Shown here one piece after another: positions 1-9,116 of a stretch of 33,160 nt of DNA. The first letter of the stretch is position 1; each line of letters starts with the position of its first letter. The notes below the pieces were generated by a model, which was given only the letters and a program-made list of their open reading frames with translations, did not search any database and was not told the DNA's origin. Both the position numbers and the translations under genes were made by a program. The DNA is from Promethearchaeati archaeon. Lineage in GTDB: Archaea; Asgardarchaeota; Njordarchaeia; Njordarchaeales; Njordarchaeaceae. Location of the stretch: positions 1 to 33,160 of the forward strand of contig JALWRR010000216.1 of the NCBI GenBank assembly GCA_026993975.1, read 5' to 3'.

Positions 1-2
1 TT

Positions 3-197
3 TTAAAGGAGCATGAAAAGATTATAGGTGTTGTGATAGTTGATAATGTTTCAGATGTCATTAAAAATGCGTTAAAGAAATTCACTGTGAAATTCTGGAA
101 TAATTATAGTGAAGATTTAAAAGTTCCAGGAGCCGTATCAACCCCTAAGAATGCAGATGAATTATTCATCAGAGAATTTAGCTTACTGATCCCATAA
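3..197 (+). CDS. C-terminal fragment of an unidentified protein (left edge)
   Basis: An open frame enters from the left edge and ends at TAA 195-197, giving about 64 residues that finish with FSLLIP. The visible part begins with a hydrophobic strand (IIGVVIVDN), followed by a helix and a basic stretch (KKFTVKFW). I do not recognise a family; a small alpha/beta domain is the most that can be said. The frame is credible because it stays open from the edge and its stop lies 8 nt from the convergent hypF stop, in keeping with the tight gene packing here. The start and most of the protein lie outside the window. Confidence 0.6.
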   Translation, partial: LKEHEKIIGVVIVDNVSDVIKNALKKFTVKFWNNYSEDLKVPGAVSTPKNADELFIREFSLLIP

Positions 198-205
198 ATA
201 AAAAA

Positions 206-2515
206 TTATGCCAAGTATCTAGCTCCTGCAATAGCTACTTGACCTAGGGCTATTCCACCATCTCCAGCAGGTACTCTGTTTGGTAACAATAACCTTAGAT
301 CATCACCCACTATAGCTTCTTTTATTCCCCTCACTATATAGGTATTCACTGCTGCGCCTCCAGAAACAATTATATACTCGAGACCCTTCTTCTCTGCGTA
401 ATCTCTAGCAATCATACCTAAAGCTCTACCAAGCGATATTTGAGCAGTATACGCTAGATCCCTCCTTCTCTTATCGAGATGATTTATTATCTTCACTAAC
501 AACTCGCTCGTGCATACTATATCTTTGCCGTTAATTTTTTTAATCGGGATATCTAGAAGATCATTTATCAATTTACCACCTCTCGCTGCAGCCTCTAATC
601 TTATTGCTGGTTCACCCTCATAAGTTCTCTCACAACAAATTCCTAGCAAACAAGAAATCGAATCTAACACTCGTCCCATACTAGATGTTTTCTTAGCTTT
701 CTCTAATTGTCTTAACACTAATTTTGGGTATTTTCTAGTCCGCTCATCCCCTATCTTAAATTTATTGATAAGATCAATAATAGATTCAATATCCATCTTC
801 TTTGAGAGAATAGATATGAGCATTCTAAGCGGATAGATTACGGATAGATCTCCACCAGGCATCCCATGATACTCTAAGTGCCCTACTCTCTCATACTTCT
901 CATATGTTACAGTAAAGATCTCACCACCCCATATATTTCCATCATCACCATAGCCTAATCCATCTATAGCTATTCCTATTACTTCTGAGTCAATACCTAG
1001 TTTTTTCTCGGCCATAACGGATGCCACGTGCGCTACATGATGCTGTATTTTCAATAATTCATTCCTGTATTCCGCTTTCCATCTGTTCGCTAGAATTACA
1101 GATGAATAGTTTGGATGCTTATCTGAAACTAGAATAGCCTCGTTTAAGTCTATATTATAAGTCTTTATGAAGAATCTTAACGCTTTTTTAAGATAATCCA
1201 GATTCTCTATCTCGTCTGTATCCCCGATATACTGGGTTAATACTACTTTATCATCGAAACCAATGGCTCCAACGTTCTGTAATTCGGCGCCGAAAGCAAT
1301 TATTGGTCTCTCTAATTTAAATGGCAAATGAATCCATGCTGGAGCATATCCGCGGCTTCTTCTAAGGAATGTAACTTCACCATCAGTAAATCTCAATACG
1401 CTATCATCTACTCTATTCACGATCCTCCTGTTATGAAACACGAAAAAATCCACGATATCGCTTAATCTAGCTTTAGCGCATTTAATGTCTGTACACATTG
1501 GTTTTCCTTTCATGTTTCCGCTAGTCATTATTAAGAATTTATCCTTAGTCTCCATTAGTAATAAGTAGTGAATACCTGTATAAGGAAGCATTATTCCCTG
1601 TTTATCCAGCCCCGGTGCAACAAATCTAGATACAGGGGAATCTTCCTTCTCATCTAGAAGCAAAATAGGTTTCTCCGGGGAACTAAGCAAATCTATCGCT
1701 TCTTTACTCAACTTAACTATCTTGCTAGCTGTCTCTATATCTAGCGCCATTAAAGCGAAAGGCTTATTTTTCCTCCTCTTTCTTCTCCTAAGTTCCAGCA
1801 CGATATCATCATCCGTAGCTAAACTAGCTATATGAAATCCACCTAATCCCTTTATAGCTAGAATATATCCCTCGTTTATCAGCTTAGCTGCTTCACTGAG
1901 GGGATCCTTGGCATCTATTTTCTCCCCATCTATTGTCTCTAACCATATCTTAGGCCCACAGATAGGGCAGCTGATACCTTGAATATGGAACCTTCTTATA
2001 TTATCTGGATCATTATATTCAGCTTTACAGTACTCGCATAATGGGAAATCTCTCATAGATGTATTCTCACGATCATAAGGAAGTTTCTCGATAATTGAGA
2101 ATCTTGGACCGCACCAAGCACAGGAATTAAATGGATATCTATAGTGCCGCGAATTAGGATTCAGAATCTCTGAGATACAGTGCTCGCAGATACCGAAATC
2201 TGGTGGAATCATTGAGTATAATTTCGCTCCTCTCCCACTACTCCTTATTTCAAATGTTTTAAATCCAGTAAATACGCTATGTTTTACCCGTATTTCCTCT
2301 ATCCTAGCTGGAGGAGGCTTCTCTCTCGGTATATCCTTTAGGAACCGATCAATGTTCTCTCTGGTGCCCTCAATATGAACCTCTACCTCTGACCCACCTA
2401 AGTTCCTAACGTATCCCTTTAATCCATATTTCCTAGCTAGCCTATATATAAAAGGTCTGAATCCTACTCCTTGTACGATTCCAGAGATATAAACTTTAAC
2501 AGCAACGCCCTTCAA
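206..2515 (-). CDS. hypF: HypF, carbamoyltransferase for [NiFe]-hydrogenase maturation
   Basis: HypF makes the carbamoyl group that HypE turns into the cyanide ligands of the [NiFe]-hydrogenase active site, using carbamoyl phosphate and ATP in the cytoplasm. The 769-aa length is normal. An acylphosphatase domain (about 5-92) carries the expected Arg in GVGFRP (R20) and Asn in YVRNL (N38). Two zinc-finger units follow, with CxxC pairs at 110/113, 132/135, 160/163 and 183/186. Next come a YrdC-like domain (about 205-390, KGLGGFH) and a Kae1-like C-terminal domain with the HHVAH motif and AIDGLGYGDDG. The start is TTG, overlapping the upstream acyl-CoA dehydrogenase stop as TTGA. GGTG lies 7 nt before it and no ATG exists nearby, so the TTG is probably real. 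No other hyp or hydrogenase gene is in the window. Confidence 0.96.
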   Translation of the reverse strand: MKGVAVKVYISGIVQGVGFRPFIYRLARKYGLKGYVRNLGGSEVEVHIEGTRENIDRFLKDIPREKPPPARIEEIRVKHSVFTGFKTFEIRSSGRGAKLYSMIPPDFGICEHCISEILNPNSRHYRYPFNSCAWCGPRFSIIEKLPYDRENTSMRDFPLCEYCKAEYNDPDNIRRFHIQGISCPICGPKIWLETIDGEKIDAKDPLSEAAKLINEGYILAIKGLGGFHIASLATDDDIVLELRRRKRRKNKPFALMALDIETASKIVKLSKEAIDLLSSPEKPILLLDEKEDSPVSRFVAPGLDKQGIMLPYTGIHYLLLMETKDKFLIMTSGNMKGKPMCTDIKCAKARLSDIVDFFVFHNRRIVNRVDDSVLRFTDGEVTFLRRSRGYAPAWIHLPFKLERPIIAFGAELQNVGAIGFDDKVVLTQYIGDTDEIENLDYLKKALRFFIKTYNIDLNEAILVSDKHPNYSSVILANRWKAEYRNELLKIQHHVAHVASVMAEKKLGIDSEVIGIAIDGLGYGDDGNIWGGEIFTVTYEKYERVGHLEYHGMPGGDLSVIYPLRMLISILSKKMDIESIIDLINKFKIGDERTRKYPKLVLRQLEKAKKTSSMGRVLDSISCLLGICCERTYEGEPAIRLEAAARGGKLINDLLDIPIKKINGKDIVCTSELLVKIINHLDKRRRDLAYTAQISLGRALGMIARDYAEKKGLEYIIVSGGAAVNTYIVRGIKEAIVGDDLRLLLPNRVPAGDGGIALGQVAIAGARYLA

Positions 2516-3684
2516 GTATTCACACCGAGAGATAAGAAGAATTTGTTACCCTTATTAAATCTTTTTAAGAGAGAGTTAAAAACATATGATCTGAGAGCTT
2601 CATTCGATCCCTCTATAAACTCAAAAGCCTTTACATCGCGGTATAATCGCTCAATCCGCGTTCCCTTTAAGTAACCATGAGAAGCATATATGGTCATTGC
2701 TAAATCAGTAATTCTCTTAGCTAATGTTGTTGTTTTTATTTTAATAATTGATGAATAATACGGGAGCATTAATTTATCCAAGCTATCCCAATTACTACTC
2801 AGGGATAATAAGTAAGCTCCGCAAATCTCTGCATCAGCAATATATTCACCTACTTCCTGCTTAATATTATCAAATTCAACAAGCTTCTTCCCTAGAACAG
2901 TTCTCCTAACACTCCATTTTAATAATTCTTCTAAGGCTGCATACGCTATGCCTAGAGCTGTTGAAGAAGTAAATAATCTACCAAGTGCAAGGATATAGAA
3001 CATGTCTTTAAGAACATTCTTACCTCTATCTAGTATCTGCTCTTCCCTAATCTCAACATCTTTCAGAATGATACGCGATAAGCCAGCTCCCCTCATTCCC
3101 ATTAAATCAAGAACAGACTCTATCTCGACGCCATCATCTATATGAAGTAAGCATGATACAAACTCATTTTCGCTTGTTTTACATAGCACTAAGAACCATT
3201 TAGCATAAGCTCCATTAGTCACCATGCTCTTTATTCCATTAATTACAATTCTACCGTTCTTTCTAGTGACTCTAGTCTCTAAATTTTTGATATCTGTTCC
3301 AGCGCTCGGCTCAGTTATTGCTAGCGCTGAGATGTCATTATCTTTCACTATCGCTTTATAAATGTTTGGGGATACTTTTCTCAGGTACTCTAAGACTTGA
3401 GTATGCGTGAAAATAGATAAAGATAATGCTGGTAATCTTTTACCAATCTCATATAGGAGGATGTTAAATGATGTCAAGCCTAATCCTATCCCACCAAGAT
3501 CTTTTTTAACTAGAGCTTTAAAGAGTATATGATTCTCTAACTCAATCATTAATTCTTGAGGATACTTATTTTGAATATCCACAACTCCCGAGAACTGCTC
3601 TATTGATTCCAGCGCTTTATCTAGTAGATTAATTAACTCGCTTGTATACGCGTTTTTAAGCAATGAATCATACAAATTAATCAC
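2512..3684 (-). CDS. Acyl-CoA dehydrogenase family flavoprotein
   Basis: This is a full-length (390 aa) member of the FAD-dependent acyl-CoA dehydrogenase family, which oxidises an acyl-CoA to the 2-enoyl-CoA. It shows the FAD/substrate signature ITEPSAGTD (123-131), the middle beta-domain (VTRKNGRIVINGIKSMVTNG), the helical RRTVLGKKL motif (260-268), and the C-terminal IEGSNEALR with the catalytic-position Glu (E358). The substrate cannot be told from sequence. No ETF, thiolase or CoA ligase gene is nearby; its coupled neighbour is hypF. The start is uncertain. GTG at 3684 would be nearly leaderless relative to a TTTTAAAA box about 25 nt upstream, whereas TTG at 3675 has GGAGTGAT about 4 nt upstream. 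Confidence 0.9.
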   Translation of the reverse strand: MINLYDSLLKNAYTSELINLLDKALESIEQFSGVVDIQNKYPQELMIELENHILFKALVKKDLGGIGLGLTSFNILLYEIGKRLPALSLSIFTHTQVLEYLRKVSPNIYKAIVKDNDISALAITEPSAGTDIKNLETRVTRKNGRIVINGIKSMVTNGAYAKWFLVLCKTSENEFVSCLLHIDDGVEIESVLDLMGMRGAGLSRIILKDVEIREEQILDRGKNVLKDMFYILALGRLFTSSTALGIAYAALEELLKWSVRRTVLGKKLVEFDNIKQEVGEYIADAEICGAYLLSLSSNWDSLDKLMLPYYSSIIKIKTTTLAKRITDLAMTIYASHGYLKGTRIERLYRDVKAFEFIEGSNEALRSYVFNSLLKRFNKGNKFFLSLGVNT

Positions 3685-3770
3685 TCCTGTTTAATATTAG
3701 ATGATTTTAAAAATAAAAGCTCTATTGAGTAATATAATTCTTTTGAAGCGATGAAGCACGGGGAGTTATA

Positions 3771-4466
3771 GTGAAGAAAATGGGTATCAGAAATTCTGGC
3801 TTACTTGTGCATTCAGCTTTAATTATAGATACGATCTATAGAATAAGTAAGGTATTATCTGGATCAAATTGGATGATCACGGGGAACATAGCGAATCAAT
3901 TATGGATCTATTTACTTGCGGGAAACTGTGTTTATTGTCGTCCTACAGATAACATAGACGTCGTCGGGATTAATATAATAAAAAACATCGAGAAGAGTTT
4001 CGGTGTGATAGCTGAGGGATTTGAAGATGACTTAGTTCGGAGAATATCATTCCTTGTTAATCATTCACCTAGACTAAAAATAAATGTTGAATCATATTTA
4101 TCACCACAATTCATAGATGAGTTAGACCGCAGACAAATAATACCATTCCAGAAACAAGAAATTCCAGTAATTAGTCTAGAAGATTTAATTGTCGCCAAGC
4201 TTGCGCTAGGAAGAAAAATAGATTTCATTGATATTACATCTTTACTAAGAGCTTACAAGAGGTATTTAAGAGCGGGAATAATTAAGAACGAGAACTATAT
4301 CTATGTAATTCACTTCTCTAAAATAATGGATCTAGCTCACAGATTATATTCAGAAGCTGCCGAGGATATATTCGATTCAATAGAGAGGATCACTAGCAGT
4401 AACATAAGTGAACTAGCTAGAAGTGAGAACAATGCACGTCAATTAATTCGCTTAATTGACCTATAA
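3771..4466 (+). CDS. Nucleotidyltransferase-like protein with altered active site
   Basis: The 231-aa protein resembles the small nucleotidyltransferase/AbiEii-like superfamily. It has MITGNIANQLW (35-45) at the place of the GG-x-A/S helix, RPTDNIDV (57-64) at the place of the R-x-T-x-D-x-D metal-binding motif, and the typical later segment SLEDLIVAKLALGRKIDFIDI. Two key positions differ: the second Gly of the GG motif is Asn39, and the first Asp of DxD aligns with Asn61 (D60 is one residue off). Catalysis may be lost or altered. The GTG start has GGAG 5 nt upstream; ATG at codon 4 is the alternative. No HEPN or other toxin-like partner lies beside it. It converges with the DHH gene, the stops being 13 nt apart. 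Confidence 0.6.
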   Translation: MKKMGIRNSGLLVHSALIIDTIYRISKVLSGSNWMITGNIANQLWIYLLAGNCVYCRPTDNIDVVGINIIKNIEKSFGVIAEGFEDDLVRRISFLVNHSPRLKINVESYLSPQFIDELDRRQIIPFQKQEIPVISLEDLIVAKLALGRKIDFIDITSLLRAYKRYLRAGIIKNENYIYVIHFSKIMDLAHRLYSEAAEDIFDSIERITSSNISELARSENNARQLIRLIDL

Positions 4467-4479
4467 AAACACCATCAAC

Positions 4480-5415
4480 TTAACTTATCTCTATTCTTAT
4501 ATACCCAACAATTCCGTTTCTAGATAATTCATGTATTATTAATCCTAGCGCATTATAGTATTCGGAAGCTTTTACTCGAGCGCCAGCTGCTTTTACGTGC
4601 CCCCCACCACCTAACTTCTCAGCTAATTCTCTGCCATTAAAAGTAGATTTCTTTGAGACCCTAATCGATATTCTCGCTGTATCGTCATTAGCGTTTTTTG
4701 ATAGAGAGGGGCATATTGGATCGTTATCACGCATTCTATTGATTACAACAATTACTTCTCCGCCCTTATTTATAAATAGCCATTGTAGATCAGATATCGC
4801 TAATCTTGGAAAACCTTTAATTAAGTCAACTATCAGATTCTTAACCTTCCTCTTTAAAACATCCTTTACTATTTTTTTACTAATCTCCCTTCCTTTCTCA
4901 AGGAAGTCGCTAATGCGTTTCCACTCGTTTTTAAGCCACTCATCATCTAGAAATTCTTCTCCTTTCTCTACAAGTATCCAAGCTATCTTATGTAGAATAT
5001 CTGGTTCCTTTGAATGACACTTTATGATCTTATCTAGTATATATGTCTTTTTGCTGTATCCACCAGTATCCGCTATATTTGCGAGATCTACTAGTTTTCT
5101 AGCTCTCGGATTATTCTCCAAGTTTAGGTATTTTATTAGAAGAGAAGCGGCAGAGGGCGCGGCAGGATCTATTAGATCCTTATCAGTCATTAGATTATTC
5201 TTTGTAACTCTCTCGTAGTTAGATATATGGTGATCTACATTAGCTTTAGCTAGAGGCAATTTCGGTAAATCAACTATCAAATCATACTCAATTCCCATAG
5301 CACTGTTCAGGTCTTTGAGAGTTAGATAATCTATCTTAGCATTAGGATACTTTATTAATATTAATGCTGCTGAAACAATGCCATCTACGTCAGATGCATG
5401 TGTAGCTACTCTCAC
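4480..5415 (-). CDS. DHH/DHHA1 family phosphoesterase (NrnA/RecJ-like)
   Basis: A metal-dependent phosphoesterase, probably acting on short oligonucleotides, cyclic dinucleotides or related nucleotides. It has motif I HASDVDG, an acidic motif DLIVDLPK, the name-giving VDHHISN, and a C-terminal DHHA1 domain with LGGGGHVKAAGARV. All metal-ligand motifs are intact, which separates it from the degenerate crenarchaeal Cdc45-like RecJ homologues. The track start (5445) lies upstream of the expected transcription start from the TTTATAAA box at 5455-5464. GTG at 5415 is preceded 6 nt away by GGTGA and gives the usual compact N-terminus MRVATHASDVDG, so I use it (311 aa); ATG 5427 is also possible. 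It lies 66-96 nt downstream of rad50, likely with its own promoter. The exact substrate is unknown. Confidence 0.85.
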   Translation of the reverse strand: MRVATHASDVDGIVSAALILIKYPNAKIDYLTLKDLNSAMGIEYDLIVDLPKLPLAKANVDHHISNYERVTKNNLMTDKDLIDPAAPSAASLLIKYLNLENNPRARKLVDLANIADTGGYSKKTYILDKIIKCHSKEPDILHKIAWILVEKGEEFLDDEWLKNEWKRISDFLEKGREISKKIVKDVLKRKVKNLIVDLIKGFPRLAISDLQWLFINKGGEVIVVINRMRDNDPICPSLSKNANDDTARISIRVSKKSTFNGRELAEKLGGGGHVKAAGARVKASEYYNALGLIIHELSRNGIVGYIRIEIS

Positions 5416-5454
5416 ATGTGTCACCATTCCTATGCATTGGCTCATTCAGGCAGG

Positions 5455-5464
5455 ATTTATAAAA
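5455..5464 (-). promoter_or_regulatory. TATA-like box for the DHH gene
   Basis: On the minus strand the sequence TTTTATAAAT lies in the gap after rad50. An archaeal TATA box sets transcription about 26 nt downstream, near 5433, just ahead of the GGTGA motif and the GTG start at 5415. This agreement supports both the promoter and the shorter start. AT-richness makes any single box weak evidence. Confidence 0.4.
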
Positions 5465-5511
5465 TTATTAATTACACTAATAAATCTTTGTACAATTAAT
5501 GGGAAAACTAA

Positions 5512-7899
5512 TTAAGCTTGGTTAATTTCTCTAACTCTGCTAATGTTTCTGAAATCTTTTTCTATTTCAATTATTGTTTTAAAAATCGGTTTATATTTTA
5601 GCTCTTGCTGATGAGATATCACTATAATTTGATCAAATTCCCTATTATTCTTTAGATTCCGTAGAGCCTCAGCCACTGTCAATCTTAATTCTTCGTCGAG
5701 AGGACCAAACCCTTCATCAATAATCAGGAACCGTGGTCTTTTATCCTGAGCATAGACTTGCGCTAATAATTTCCCGATAGCCAGTCTAATCGCAAAGCCT
5801 ATTAACGTCTGTTCACCGCCACTAAATGTCTCTATCTTTCTCTCGAACCCACTTGAATATGATTTTAGTTCTATACTCTGCTGACTCCCACGAGTCTTCT
5901 TGAAATGGAATCTTATTTCGATATCTTGGTGGAATACTCGTGATAAATAATCGTTCGCGTATCGCTCTATTATCCTAAGATACTCGTCTAATAATCGAGT
6001 AGGTAGTGCTCCCGTTGCAAATATCTGTGATTCGAGTATTGTGTAAGCGTTTAGATCAATCTCTAATTTCTCTTTTTCTTTAAGTAGATCTCTTAGATTT
6101 CTCTCTTTTCTCTTGATTTCTTCAAGTTTATCTAGTTTATCCTTTAATTTTTGTTCGTTTTCGCTAATCTCTCTAATTAACTTCTCTTTCTTAGCTCTTA
6201 GCTTATTTAGTTTTGATTCTGCTAGATTCAAATCGGATTTCAATTTTTGATATCTTTGAACTAATTTATCTTTACCTAAAAGCTCTTCCTCATATGCACG
6301 GAGATCACTACTAATCTTAATCAACTTCTTTTTTAGATCGTCATACTTAATGAACTCACTATAGATATCCCGTAACTCAGTAATAATCTTCTCTAATTGA
6401 TTAATATTATCAACACGCATAGCGTTCATGATCGCATTCAGTTCGTTCTCTTGATTCTTTATTTTCTCTATGATTTCGTTACGATTCTCTCTTAATTGCT
6501 TGTATTCAGAATCTAAATCCTCTTCACCTAATTTACGCTGAATAATATTTATCTTAGTTTCTATTTCCTTCAACTTATCATTAAACTTTTTAAGCTCCTC
6601 AGCTTCTCTTTCTAGTTCCTGTTTGATTACAATGTTTTTATTGATCTCAGTATCTATCTTCTCTAGCTCTTTTAATAGCTCTAGCCTCCTTTTTTCTTTA
6701 GTTTCTTTAGTTAACTTGGCACCGCATACTGGGCAAAAAGCTTCAGCTGATTCTAATGCACCTAAGTGCTTCTGAATCTCACTCTTCTTAGCTTGCAGTA
6801 CGCTAATCAATTTGTCGATATCCCGTAATTCTTTATTCTTCTTCTCTAATAAATCTGCTTTCTTCACATAGAACTCTTTTTCTCTCTTTAATTGTTCTAG
6901 TTCATCTCTTTCACACAACTTGTCTTCTACTATACTTATATCTCTCTCTACTCGCTCTAGCTCTAATCTAAGTAAGTTATAGCTATGGATTCTATCCATA
7001 ATTCTGTTTATGTTCAAGAGGATCTCTTCACCATACATCTTTAATGCTTGTTCCACATTCCGTATCTGCTCTTGAATGTGCTTGCTTTCGCTTAAAGCTT
7101 TACGATAATGCTTCTCAAGCTCTTCTAGCCTTCCTAGCTCTGCACGTAAGTTCTCTAATTCTCGGTTTTTGGAATTAATACTTGATTGAATTTCTTTAAT
7201 ATCATTTTCTACGCTTTCTAATGATTTTTTCAGTCTGGGTAATTCTACATTACGGATCCGATCGATTTCTTCCATGATCTTGTTTTTCTTGCTTATATCT
7301 TCTTTGATCATGTTAATTTTTTCCTGCATTATTCTCAATTTATTCTCGATTAGTTTTCTTTTTTCTTTTGATGCTTCCCTAAGTGCTTCGAGATTTATTT
7401 TCAATACATCTACTAACATATTTCTCCTTTCGCTTGGAGATGCTCTGAGGAACTTGTATACATCACCTTGTCTAACCATCGCCGAATTAACTAGTATATC
7501 GAAGGTTAATCCAGTTAATTCTTTTATCTTGGTATCTACGGCCCTAATACTAGTGGTGATAAGTCTAGGAACTCCATTAGTAACCTCTACTAACTTAGCT
7601 TGAGACCCTGACCCCTCGCTAAAAACTCGCTCCACTCTATACGTTTTCCCGCCTATTTCAAATTCTAGAAATATTTTACCTATTTTTTTACCTCTCATGA
7701 CAAGTATCTTACCATATTCTCTCTCCTTTCTTCCATAAGCACTACCAAATAAGGCTGCTGTTATTGCATCAATGAATAATGTTGTTTTTCCAGCTCCAGT
7801 CTTGCCAGTGACGAAAACTGGGTAGTCTAGATCCTCAAAATCTATTTCTTGATTAAGGTAAGTAGCTATGTTCTCTATTCTCAATCTCTTTAGTTTCAA
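5512..7899 (-). CDS. rad50: Rad50 ATPase
   Basis: SMC-like ATPase that partners Mre11 in sensing and processing DNA double-strand breaks. Walker A GKTGAGKTT lies at about 32-40, followed by long coiled coils with the zinc hook CPVC (389-392) at the apex. The ABC signature FSGGEQTL is at about 692-699 and Walker B FLIIDEGFGPLDE at 724-736, with the late His in VISHQQE. At 795 aa it is typical of a short archaeal Rad50. It starts with TTG overlapping the mre11 stop (TTGA), implying translational coupling and matched Mre11:Rad50 synthesis. It is the last gene of the resection cluster. Confidence 0.97.
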   Translation of the reverse strand: MKLKRLRIENIATYLNQEIDFEDLDYPVFVTGKTGAGKTTLFIDAITAALFGSAYGRKEREYGKILVMRGKKIGKIFLEFEIGGKTYRVERVFSEGSGSQAKLVEVTNGVPRLITTSIRAVDTKIKELTGLTFDILVNSAMVRQGDVYKFLRASPSERRNMLVDVLKINLEALREASKEKRKLIENKLRIMQEKINMIKEDISKKNKIMEEIDRIRNVELPRLKKSLESVENDIKEIQSSINSKNRELENLRAELGRLEELEKHYRKALSESKHIQEQIRNVEQALKMYGEEILLNINRIMDRIHSYNLLRLELERVERDISIVEDKLCERDELEQLKREKEFYVKKADLLEKKNKELRDIDKLISVLQAKKSEIQKHLGALESAEAFCPVCGAKLTKETKEKRRLELLKELEKIDTEINKNIVIKQELEREAEELKKFNDKLKEIETKINIIQRKLGEEDLDSEYKQLRENRNEIIEKIKNQENELNAIMNAMRVDNINQLEKIITELRDIYSEFIKYDDLKKKLIKISSDLRAYEEELLGKDKLVQRYQKLKSDLNLAESKLNKLRAKKEKLIREISENEQKLKDKLDKLEEIKRKERNLRDLLKEKEKLEIDLNAYTILESQIFATGALPTRLLDEYLRIIERYANDYLSRVFHQDIEIRFHFKKTRGSQQSIELKSYSSGFERKIETFSGGEQTLIGFAIRLAIGKLLAQVYAQDKRPRFLIIDEGFGPLDEELRLTVAEALRNLKNNREFDQIIVISHQQELKYKPIFKTIIEIEKDFRNISRVREINQA

Positions 7900-9098
7900 T
7901 ATAACCCGACCTCATCCATCAATGAGATAGCCAGTTCCATAACCCTCTTCTTTAAAACTGGCTCCTTTATGTTCATCGAGGCGATATATTCGAGTATGAT
8001 GTCTCTCAATGATTTTATTTTAACGGATTCAAGTGAATTAACTCTCACCGGCTTCGGATACTCTTTGTGAATCATGAATCCCAGTATTTTCCTATTGTTT
8101 AGTAAGTAACTGCGTATATCATCGATGTATCTCTCGAGAACTCTCCATGTTGCTTCATCAATTTTCATAAATATTCTAAGTAGGGATCCTGGAGGGATTC
8201 TCATTGATTCAAGGAGTTTTATTATGAGATCTCTTGGTTTCTTGTTGTTAATGAGATCTATCTTATTCGTAACTATCATGTCCCTGCACTTTAACTGTAT
8301 TCTCTCTACCATTATATCGTTGGATAACTCAATATAGAGAAAGCTCTTTTCCTCGTCTCGCTCCGAGAAATCTATTCTCTCTATAGAGCCAGCATAGTAC
8401 ACGTTTTCCTTTATTTTTTGCGGTGTATGCACATGCCCCAAAGCGACATAATCAAACTCTCTATAGAGAATATCATCTAAACTCAGCGCGGGATCATTTA
8501 AGTATATTCCGTGAATATCCTTTATTTTGGCTCCAGATAGAGTTAAATGCCCCACCAGAATCTTAAAGTCCACGTCATCTGGCGTATTATCTTTTAGCTT
8601 ATTGAGAAGCCTTCTATAGAAATTACTGTAAGTGATGCCTAATCCCTTAATCACTCTTGGATCTATGTATGGTACTGGTATTATCGCGACCTTCTTACCA
8701 TTAAGATTAATTACGAGGGGTTTATCTGGAATACTTTGTATGAAGTAGAAATTAGGTAATTTAGCTTTCATTAAAGCTAGCAGGGGATTAGTTGCTCCAG
8801 CAATTTTTGGCTTATCATGATTACCAGCGATGATGACTGTTTTTATTCCATTATTTACCACTCTACCAATCTGCTCTGAAATATATATTAGGTCTCTATT
8901 TGCTGGATCAGATCTATGAAAAACATCACCGCTAATCACTAACAAATCGACTTTTCTTGAGATAGCTTCATCAAACACTTTCTTAACATTTCTGTAGAAA
9001 TCTTCTCTTCTCGCGTCCTCCACGTTGTTACCGATAAAATTCCTGAATGATACTCCTAAATGAAAGTCTGATGCATGAATTATCTTGAGATTCGTCAT
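7896..9098 (-). CDS. mre11: Mre11 nuclease
   Basis: Mn-dependent calcineurin-like phosphoesterase with 3'-5' exonuclease and endonuclease activity in the Mre11-Rad50 complex. The phosphoesterase motifs appear in order: HASDFHLG (9-16), ISGDVFHRSDP, IAGNHDKP, VGHLTLSG and ALGHVHTPQ. The C-terminal ~130 residues form the capping and Rad50-binding part. Its length of 400 aa is normal for archaea. It starts 18 nt after the herA stop with an ATG and overlaps rad50 by 4 nt. Confidence 0.97.
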   Translation of the reverse strand: MTNLKIIHASDFHLGVSFRNFIGNNVEDARREDFYRNVKKVFDEAISRKVDLLVISGDVFHRSDPANRDLIYISEQIGRVVNNGIKTVIIAGNHDKPKIAGATNPLLALMKAKLPNFYFIQSIPDKPLVINLNGKKVAIIPVPYIDPRVIKGLGITYSNFYRRLLNKLKDNTPDDVDFKILVGHLTLSGAKIKDIHGIYLNDPALSLDDILYREFDYVALGHVHTPQKIKENVYYAGSIERIDFSERDEEKSFLYIELSNDIMVERIQLKCRDMIVTNKIDLINNKKPRDLIIKLLESMRIPPGSLLRIFMKIDEATWRVLERYIDDIRSYLLNNRKILGFMIHKEYPKPVRVNSLESVKIKSLRDIILEYIASMNIKEPVLKKRVMELAISLMDEVGLY

Positions 9099-9116
9099 GG
9101 CTTATCCCATGGATTA

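Noticed and set aside
2471-2674. Plus-strand ORF of 67 aa
   Set aside because: Lies opposite the hypF/acyl-CoA dehydrogenase junction, has no family pattern, and is a shadow frame.
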